Source of the DNA: Zetaproteobacteria bacterium
Lineage (GTDB): Bacteria > Pseudomonadota > Zetaproteobacteria > Mariprofundales > Mariprofundaceae
Direction: 5' to 3'
Length of the DNA stretch: 10,832 nucleotides
Assembly (NCBI GenBank): GCA_021545625.1
Contig: JAJRVH010000217.1
Location: 1 to 10,832 of the forward strand
Below are positions 5,800-10,832 of this stretch, in pieces; within the stretch, counting starts at the first letter, position 1; the number at the start of each line of letters is the position of its first letter. The position numbers and the translations under genes were made by a program. A model generated the notes under the pieces. The model saw only the letters and a list, made by a program, of their open reading frames with translations, did no database searches and was not told the origin of the DNA.

Positions 5800-8700
5800 C
5801 TATCCGCGCCTGACCTGCTGCTTGCGTGGCGGCTGCCAGGGCTTGCAATGAATGCGCACAGCCTCCGGGCCGAAGCGCGCATCCAGCTGTGCCTTCACGG
5901 CCGCGCTCCAGCGGATGCAGGGGCCGGTCACCAGATGGGCGATACTAGCGTCTGGCAGGCGCACTTGGAATGCAAGCCTGGCCGGGCCTCCATCGGCCAT
6001 CGATTTCAGCCGGGCCAGCGTCATCTCGTCCCAGGCAATGCCGGCCGCCTCGATGGTAATTTCGTCCACCAGCTCCGGCAGCACCTCGTCCAGCGGCGCT
6101 ATGGCCTCGGCAATCAGCACCGGTTCGTCCTTCGAGCGGTCGACCCGCGCCGCCACCAGCAACGGAATGTCGGCATGCAGATATTCGCCGGCCGCTTCGT
6201 ACACCCTGGCGAAACAGACCATCTCGGCCTGTCCGTGCAGGTCCTCGATCTTCACAAAGGCCATCGTGCCCCGGCCACCGTGGTAGGGGCGGATGCCGGC
6301 AACGCCGACCGGAATCACGACCTGCGTTCCGTCCTGTTTATCCTCCAGCTCCCCCAGGTGGGCGTCGCCGAGATCACTGGCATGCCGAAGATATTGCTCG
6401 AGCGGATGCCCGGTCAGATAAAAGCCCAGCGCCTCGCGCTCGGCCTGCAGCAATTCGCCCGCGTTCCACGACGCAAGATCGGCGTCTTGCCCGCTTCCGG
6501 CATCCGGTTCAGCCACCTCGAACAGCGCGGACTGCTGGGAGGTAAACTCCCGCCGCTTGCGCTGCAGGCGCTCAAGGGTTTCACCGAGCGACTCGATGGC
6601 GGCGCGCGGATGCGGCAAAATCCCGCTTAAGGCACCGGCCTTGATCAGCGCCTCAAGGATTCGCTTGTTCAGCGTCCGGGGCGGGGTTCTGAGCACCATA
6701 TCATCCAGCGAGGCATAGGCACCGCCCGCCTCCCGCTCCCTGACAAGCTCGCGAATCGCGGCCTCGCCCACGCCCTTGATCGCCCCCAGCCCGAAACGGA
6801 TCGCCTCGCCTTCCGGCCTGAACTCCCAGTCGGACGCATTTACATCCGGAGACAGCATCTCGATGCCCATATTGCGGCAATCGACGGTCAGCGCGGCGAT
6901 CTTGTCGCTGTTCCCCATATCGCAGGACATCGTTGCGGCCATGAACGCCTGCGGAAAATGCGCCTTCAGATAGGCCGTCTGGTAGGAAATCAGCGCATAG
7001 GCGGCTGAATGCGATTTGTTGAAGCCGTAGCCCGCGAACTTCTCCATCAGGTCGAAGATCTGTTCGGCGCGATCCGCCGGCACCTTGTTCTTTTCCGCGC
7101 CGGTCATGAAAATCTTGCGCTGTTCGGCCATTTCCTCGGGCTTTTTCTTGCCCATTGCCCGGCGCAGCATATCGGCCTGTCCCAGCGTGTAGCCGGCCAG
7201 CACCTGGGCAATCTGCATCACCTGCTCCTGATACAGGATCACGCCGTTCGTTTCCTCGAGAATCGCCTTGAGCTGCGGCATCAGATAGACGATCTCCCGG
7301 CGACCATGCTTGCACTCGATATAGGTGTCGACCATACCGGACTCGAGCGGCCCCGGCCGGTACAATGCCACCAGCGCGATAATATCCTCGAAGCAGTCGG
7401 GCTTCAGCCGCACCAGAAGCTCGCGCATGCCCTGCGATTCGACCTGGAATACCGCGCCGGTCTGGCCTCGCTGCATCAGCCGGAAGGTGGCCTCATCGTC
7501 CATCGGAATGGCTTCGATATCGAAACCACGGGCCTCGGGGCGCTCGTCATACTGCTGGATCAGCTTGCAGGCCAGGTCGATGACCGTCAGCGTTTTCAGA
7601 CCGAGGAAGTCGAACTTGATCAGGCCGGTCTTCTCGACATGGGCCATGTCCCACTGCACAACCTTGCCCTCTTCGCCGGTGACCTTGAACAGCGGCGCTG
7701 TCTCGACCAGGTCCTCCCGACCGATGATCACGCCGGCCGCATGCTTGCCGGCATTGCGATGCTTGCCCTCCAGCCGCCTGGCCAGCTCGAACAGCCGGGC
7801 GACCTCGCTGTCCTCCCTGGCCATCTTCTCCAGCCTCGGCTCCTCGACCAGCGCCTTCTCCAGCGTCATCTTCAGGTCGTTCGGAATCAGCTTGGCGATG
7901 GTGTTGACCTTGGCCAGGTCCATGCCCAGCACCCGGCCCACGTCGCGCACCACCGCCTTGGCCTTCATCGAACCGAAGGTGATGATCTGGGCAACCTTCT
8001 CCTCGCCGTATTTGTCGGTAACGTAGCGAATGACCTCCTCGCGGCGGCTCATGCAGAAATCGATATCGAAATCGGGCATCGACACGCGCTCCGGATTCAG
8101 AAACCGCTCGAACAGCAGGCCGTACCGGATCGGGTCAAGATCAGTAATCTTCAGACAATAGGCCACCAGCGAACCGGCACCCGAGCCACGACCCGGGCCG
8201 ACCGGAATGCCATGATTCTTGGCCCACAGGATAAAGTCCGAAACGATCAGAAAATAGCCGGGAAACCCCATCTCCTCGATGATGTTCAGCTCGAACTCCA
8301 GCCGTTCATCATAGATCTTCCGATCCGCATCGGTGCTGCCGTGCAGGATCGCGGGCCAGCGATCGTCCAGCCCCTTCCGGGCCTGGGCGCGCATGAAGCT
8401 GCGAATATCCGAATCGTCGGGCGTCTGAAAGTCGGGCAGCTGATACTGGCCGAACTGGAGGTCGACATTGCAGCGATTGGCGATATGAACCGTGTTCTCC
8501 AGCGCCTCGGGAATGTCCGCGAACAGCTCCTGCATCTCGTCGTAGGACTTCAGATAATGCTCAGGCCTGAAATTCCCCGCCACGTTGTCGTCGGTCAGCG
8601 TGCGGTTCTGTTGCAGGGCCAGCATCGCCTCGAAGGCCTGGAAGTCGTCCCGTTCGAGAAAATGACTGTCGTTCGTCGCCACCAGCGGAATATCCAGCTC

Positions 8701-9294
8701 ATGAGCGAGAGCGATCAGCTGGCGGTTGACATCTTCCTGGCCGGAAAAGCCGTGCCGCTGCAACTCGATAAAGAAGCAGTGCTCGCGAAACATGTCCCGG
8801 TAGGCGATAGCCGCCTGCCGGGCCCCCTGCCGGTCGCCTCGCTGCAGGGCTTGCTCGATCTCACCGTTCCAGCCCGAGGAAAGCGCAATCAGGCCGTCCG
8901 CATGCCCGGCCAGCAAGGCCTTGTCGATGCGCGGTTTGTAATAAAACCCCTCCAGATAGGAGATCGAGGTCAGCTTCAGCAGATTCTTCCAGCCGCGATT
9001 GTTACGCGCCAGCAATACGATCTGCGCAAAGCGAGGCCCGCGCGGGCCTTCCGAAACCCTTTTGTCGATATCGTCGCACAGATACATCTCGCAACCGAGG
9101 ATCGGCTTGATGCCCATGCGCATGGCCTTGGTATAAAACTCGATCGCCCCGAACAGATTGCCGTAATCGGTTATCGCCACGGCCGGCTGCCGCAGCCCGA
9201 CCACCCGTTCCAGCATGCCTCCGACCGGTGCCGTTGCCGACAACAGCGAGAAATCGGTATGGGTATGCAGGTGAACGAACGGTGCAAAACGCAT
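5800..9294 (-). CDS. dnaE: DNA polymerase III subunit alpha
   Basis: 1164 residues, the replicative polymerase subunit, close to E. coli DnaE (1160). The start at ATG 9292-9294 gives MRFAPFVHLHTHTDFSLLS, matching family N-termini; the open frame extends to 9372 without support. The PHP domain (about 1-280) has HTH (His10, His12), a GCEMY glutamate (Glu69) and NDSHF, but Tyr44 replaces the usual His of TDHGNL. The palm has PDFDIDFC, with Asp410 and Asp412, and KFDFLG, with Asp562: the three catalytic aspartates. The fingers contain FAGYGFNKSHSAAYALISY. An internal QSALF (921-925) sits where E. coli has its beta-clamp motif QADMF. A C-terminal OB fold (about 980-1070) follows. No good Shine-Dalgarno site precedes the ATG. 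It is the first gene of the dnaE-accA-tRNA unit. Confidence 0.97.
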   Translation of the reverse strand: MRFAPFVHLHTHTDFSLLSATAPVGGMLERVVGLRQPAVAITDYGNLFGAIEFYTKAMRMGIKPILGCEMYLCDDIDKRVSEGPRGPRFAQIVLLARNNRGWKNLLKLTSISYLEGFYYKPRIDKALLAGHADGLIALSSGWNGEIEQALQRGDRQGARQAAIAYRDMFREHCFFIELQRHGFSGQEDVNRQLIALAHELDIPLVATNDSHFLERDDFQAFEAMLALQQNRTLTDDNVAGNFRPEHYLKSYDEMQELFADIPEALENTVHIANRCNVDLQFGQYQLPDFQTPDDSDIRSFMRAQARKGLDDRWPAILHGSTDADRKIYDERLEFELNIIEEMGFPGYFLIVSDFILWAKNHGIPVGPGRGSGAGSLVAYCLKITDLDPIRYGLLFERFLNPERVSMPDFDIDFCMSRREEVIRYVTDKYGEEKVAQIITFGSMKAKAVVRDVGRVLGMDLAKVNTIAKLIPNDLKMTLEKALVEEPRLEKMAREDSEVARLFELARRLEGKHRNAGKHAAGVIIGREDLVETAPLFKVTGEEGKVVQWDMAHVEKTGLIKFDFLGLKTLTVIDLACKLIQQYDERPEARGFDIEAIPMDDEATFRLMQRGQTGAVFQVESQGMRELLVRLKPDCFEDIIALVALYRPGPLESGMVDTYIECKHGRREIVYLMPQLKAILEETNGVILYQEQVMQIAQVLAGYTLGQADMLRRAMGKKKPEEMAEQRKIFMTGAEKNKVPADRAEQIFDLMEKFAGYGFNKSHSAAYALISYQTAYLKAHFPQAFMAATMSCDMGNSDKIAALTVDCRNMGIEMLSPDVNASDWEFRPEGEAIRFGLGAIKGVGEAAIRELVREREAGGAYASLDDMVLRTPPRTLNKRILEALIKAGALSGILPHPRAAIESLGETLERLQRKRREFTSQQSALFEVAEPDAGSGQDADLASWNAGELLQAEREALGFYLTGHPLEQYLRHASDLGDAHLGELEDKQDGTQVVIPVGVAGIRPYHGGRGTMAFVKIEDLHGQAEMVCFARVYEAAGEYLHADIPLLVAARVDRSKDEPVLIAEAIAPLDEVLPELVDEITIEAAGIAWDEMTLARLKSMADGGPARLAFQVRLPDASIAHLVTGPCIRWSAAVKAQLDARFGPEAVRIHCKPWQPPRKQQVRRG

Positions 9295-9435
9295 GCCGTG
9301 AGCATAGCCTGAGACGTGCCTACATGCACGGCCCGAAGGCGCCGTCGCAGAGAAAATTGACTTCGCCATCAAGCGGATCGAACATGCTACCCGACTTTAC
9401 CGGGCTTTTGTGCTTCACGCCCCAATAGGAAGCTT
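9295..9435. promoter_or_regulatory. Divergent dnaE / phosphatase intergenic region
   Basis: 141 bp between divergent starts. On the minus strand TATGCT (9301-9306) lies 6 nt before the dnaE ATG, with no good -35. An inverted repeat CGTGC-CTACAT-GCACG spans 9315-9330. On the plus strand TTGACT (near 9358) resembles a -35 but lacks a convincing -10. CCCG/CGGG (9390-9393/9401-9404) followed by TTTT could be a small hairpin in the phosphatase leader. AGGA lies 5 nt before the phosphatase ATG. Confidence 0.35.
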
Positions 9436-9871
9436 ATGTTCAATCACATTCTGTTCGTATGCGTCGGCAATATTTGTAGAAGCCCCATGGCCGAGGCATT
9501 GCTGCGCGCGCCTCACAGAAGAAGGCCGGTATGATATCTGCTCGGCCGGCATTGCTGCACTGATCGACCAGCCGGCCGACCCGGTGGCAATCAAGCTGCT
9601 GGAGGAACGCGATATCGACCTGGGGAAACACAAGGCAAGGCAACTGACAACCACAATGATCCACCAGGCGGACCTGATTTTGGCCATGGAACAAAGTCAT
9701 ATCAGCCATATCCTTTCCGGCGTACCGGTGGCTCGCGGAAAAGTCCACGCCATAGGTAAATGGACGGGGCGCGACATCCCCGATCCCTACCGAAAATCGG
9801 AGGAATATTTTCGACAGGTACTACAACTGATCGAAGAAGATATCGATGCTTGGCTCAAACGCATCATTTAA
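9436..9871 (+). pseudogene. Wzb-like low-molecular-weight protein tyrosine phosphatase, frameshifted
   Basis: Two frames together encode one LMW-PTP of about 145 residues. The first, from ATG 9436 (AGGA 5 nt upstream), gives MFNHILFVCVGNICRSPMAEALLRA with the catalytic CX5R loop (Cys9-Arg15). It then changes frame and stops at TGA 9532-9534 after 32 codons. The next frame, from about 9509 to the TAA at 9869-9871, continues RLTEEGRYDICSAG and carries LILAMEQSHI and the general-acid block DIPDPYRKSEEYF. Restoring one CG in the GCGCGCGC run (9504-9511) gives an uninterrupted LLRARLTEEG; removing one base gives LLRRLTEEG. The N-terminus and DPYRKS block are close to E. coli Wzb, which dephosphorylates the Wzc kinase in capsule export, but no kinase or polysaccharide gene lies in this window. 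It may be a pseudogene, a slippage-switched gene or a sequence error. Confidence 0.88.
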
Positions 9872-9891
9872 ACTTGCCGAACCTGAAAAGC

Positions 9892-9925
9892 GAATGCCCC
9901 GCCCGGAGAACCGGACGGGGCATTC
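9892..9925. terminator. Hairpin between convergent phosphatase and csp genes
   Basis: A 10-bp perfect stem GAATGCCCCG / CGGGGCATTC encloses a smaller CCGG-AGAA-CCGG hairpin. On the minus strand it is followed by GCTTTTC, so it could end the cold-shock transcript. On the plus strand there is no T run. A second small hairpin CCGC-TTCT-GCGG followed by TTTT (minus strand, 9937-9948) lies between it and the csp stop. It probably serves both convergent genes. Confidence 0.65.
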
Positions 9926-9955
9926 GGAAACTAAAACCGCAGAAGCGGGATCAGC

Positions 9956-10159
9956 TTAGGCAGGAATGACGTTCTTGGCCTGCGGGCCCTTCTGTCCGTC
10001 TTCAACTTCAAATTCCACGCGCTGACCCTCGTCCAGACGCTTAAAGCCGTCAGACTGAATAGCGGAAAAATGAACGAATACGTCGTCACCGCCATCATCC
10101 TGTGCAATAAAGCCAAAGCCCTTTGCATCGTTGAACCATTTCACTGTACCTGTTGCCAT
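9956..10159 (-). CDS. CspA family cold-shock protein
   Basis: 67 residues forming a single cold-shock domain, the usual length for this family. The RNA-binding motifs RNP1 (KGFGFI, residues 13-18) and RNP2 (VFVHF, about 27-31) are intact, after the typical N-terminus MATGTVKWFNDAKGF. Csp proteins bind single-stranded RNA and DNA and melt RNA structure. Some are cold-induced and others are constitutive or growth-phase regulated, and the sequence alone does not say which this is. A GAGG lies 10 nt before the ATG. The long AT-rich 5' leader and a TATACT box upstream hint at post-transcriptional control. It is a single-gene unit bounded by hairpins. Confidence 0.97.
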   Translation of the reverse strand: MATGTVKWFNDAKGFGFIAQDDGGDDVFVHFSAIQSDGFKRLDEGQRVEFEVEDGQKGPQAKNVIPA

Positions 10160-10320
10160 TTGATTGTTACCTCAATCTTATCGAATAATATTGTGCATTC
10201 ATATTTAAAGAGATTTAGCTGGGAAACATCAAGAAAAACTTGCGAGACAACCAAACAAAACCTTCAACAACTATGTTCTGCAAAGCGCAGTATACGCGAC
10301 CGACATCCATTCCACCAGTA
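10160..10320 (-). promoter_or_regulatory. csp promoter candidate and long 5' leader
   Basis: On the minus strand a strong -10 box TATACT (10289-10294) is preceded by a poor -35 (TGGTGG at 10312-10317, 17 bp spacing). Transcription from it would give a leader of roughly 120 nt, much richer in A/T than the rest of the window, ending in GAGGTAACAATCAA before the ATG. Long leaders of this size are typical of cold-inducible csp mRNAs. I do not see a clear match to the E. coli cold box. Confidence 0.5.
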
Positions 10321-10341
10321 AAACTTTCGACGATTGCGAAA

Positions 10342-10370
10342 CGGGCTCCGGCAGCCGGTGCCGGAGCCCG
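10342..10370 (-). terminator. Terminator of the OmpA-family gene
   Basis: An 11-bp perfect GC-rich stem (arms CGGGCTCCGGC / GCCGGAGCCCG) with a 7-nt loop starts 9 nt after the OmpA-family stop codon on the minus strand. It is followed by TTT then CGC. The stem is strong but the T run is short, so termination may be partial. Confidence 0.7.
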
Positions 10371-10378
10371 GGCCGTCG

Positions 10379-10832
10379 TTATCGGATATCGCGATCGGGG
10401 ATAATCAACAGTTCAACGCGACGGTTCAGCTGCCGGCCGGCCTCGCTATCGTTGCTGGCTCGCGGCTGCTCCTCACCCCGGCCCTCTGTCAGAAGCCTGC
10501 GTCTGTCTACGCCCGCATCGGCAAGATAGTATTTTACCGCGCGCGCGCGGCGCTCGGAAAGCGCCTGATTATAGGCGGCGGAACCGGTGCTGTCGGTATG
10601 ACCCGTGATCTTCACGGTCGTGCGCGGATAGCGCGACAGAATATCGGCCACCTTGTCCAGCGTCCGGGTAAAGGCCGGTTTCAGTTCGGCCGAATCGTAA
10701 TCGAACGACACCTCACTGTTCATCGTAATCTTGAGGTTTTCGTTCTTCAGGCGTTCGATCTCGATGTCATGGGCGCGCCGTTCCGCCGCCAGTTGCCGCT
10801 CGAATTCGGCCTGCTGTTTGTCCATGTAGTAG
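10379..10832 (-). CDS. OmpA family protein, YiaD-like (5' truncated)
   Basis: The frame is open to the window edge: two Tyr codons precede the first visible Met, giving YYMDKQQAEFERQL. YiaD-type proteins have GYYMD at this point after a glycine-rich N-terminal lipoprotein region, so the real start is outside the window. The visible part has a charged, probably coiled segment (about 35 residues) and then an OmpA C-terminal domain: SFDYDSAELKP, the KITGHTDSTGS loop, YNQALSERRARAVKYYL and NRRVELLI. The Asp of HTDSTG and the Arg of SERRA are the peptidoglycan diaminopimelate-binding positions in this family. The role would be anchoring the outer membrane to the cell wall. The segment between the MDKQ and SFDYDS motifs is more charged than in E. 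coli YiaD. A GC-rich terminator follows the TAA. Confidence 0.93.
   Translation of the reverse strand, partial: YYMDKQQAEFERQLAAERRAHDIEIERLKNENLKITMNSEVSFDYDSAELKPAFTRTLDKVADILSRYPRTTVKITGHTDSTGSAAYNQALSERRARAVKYYLADAGVDRRRLLTEGRGEEQPRASNDSEAGRQLNRRVELLIIPDRDIR

Noticed and set aside
7009..9312. A 767-codon open frame on the plus strand opposite dnaE, plus other long antisense frames over dnaE and accA
   Set aside because: They mirror the codon structure of GC-rich genes on the other strand, have no recognisable domains or ribosome sites, and dnaE/accA are certain.
9410..9871. A single intact 153-residue gene starting at 9410
   Set aside because: Its N-terminus is not phosphatase-like and has no ribosome site, while the proper start, AGGA site and catalytic CX5R loop lie in the other frame from 9436.

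Overview
The window looks like a chromosomal segment of a free-living Gram-negative bacterium, most likely a proteobacterium. It has outer-membrane proteins (a DUF481 barrel and a YiaD-like OmpA lipoprotein/anchor), a periplasmic c-type cytochrome and the conserved dnaE-accA gene order. Base composition is fairly GC-rich and even, with no codon-use break that would mark an island. I cannot fix the class. DnaE has a canonical-looking HxH at its N-terminus, rather than the degenerate form of E. coli, so it is not a close enterobacterial relative.

Layout. (1) 1-465, plus strand: the 3' end of an unrecognised, probably exported protein with an Asn-Asn-Gly-Gly tandem repeat. (2) 477-1880, minus strand: a tight cluster marR -> cytochrome c'/c-556-like protein -> DUF2141 protein. 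It diverges from a DUF481 outer-membrane protein (1969-2745, plus) across an intergenic region with overlapping palindromes, a likely MarR operator. (3) 2847-4621, plus: moeA and mog overlap and encode the last two steps of molybdenum cofactor synthesis. (4) 4679-9294, minus: dnaE -> accA -> tRNA-Ser(CGA) -> a strong hairpin terminator. A tRNA promoter candidate overlaps the accA stop codon. (5) 9436-9871, plus: a Wzb-like low-molecular-weight protein tyrosine phosphatase broken by a frameshift in a short GC dinucleotide run, right after its catalytic loop. (6) 9956-10159, minus: a CspA-type cold-shock protein with a long AT-rich 5' leader. (7) 10379-10832, minus: an OmpA/YiaD-like protein whose N-terminus lies outside the window.

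Most of the window is housekeeping: replication, fatty-acid synthesis, Moco, tRNA and cold shock. I found no new defence, mobile or biosynthetic system. The parts most worth a second look are the frameshifted phosphatase, the MarR/cytochrome/DUF2141/DUF481 cluster with its operator-like palindromes, the SD-less and possibly leaderless dnaE start, the tRNA promoter inside accA, and the slippage-prone repeat in the first gene.
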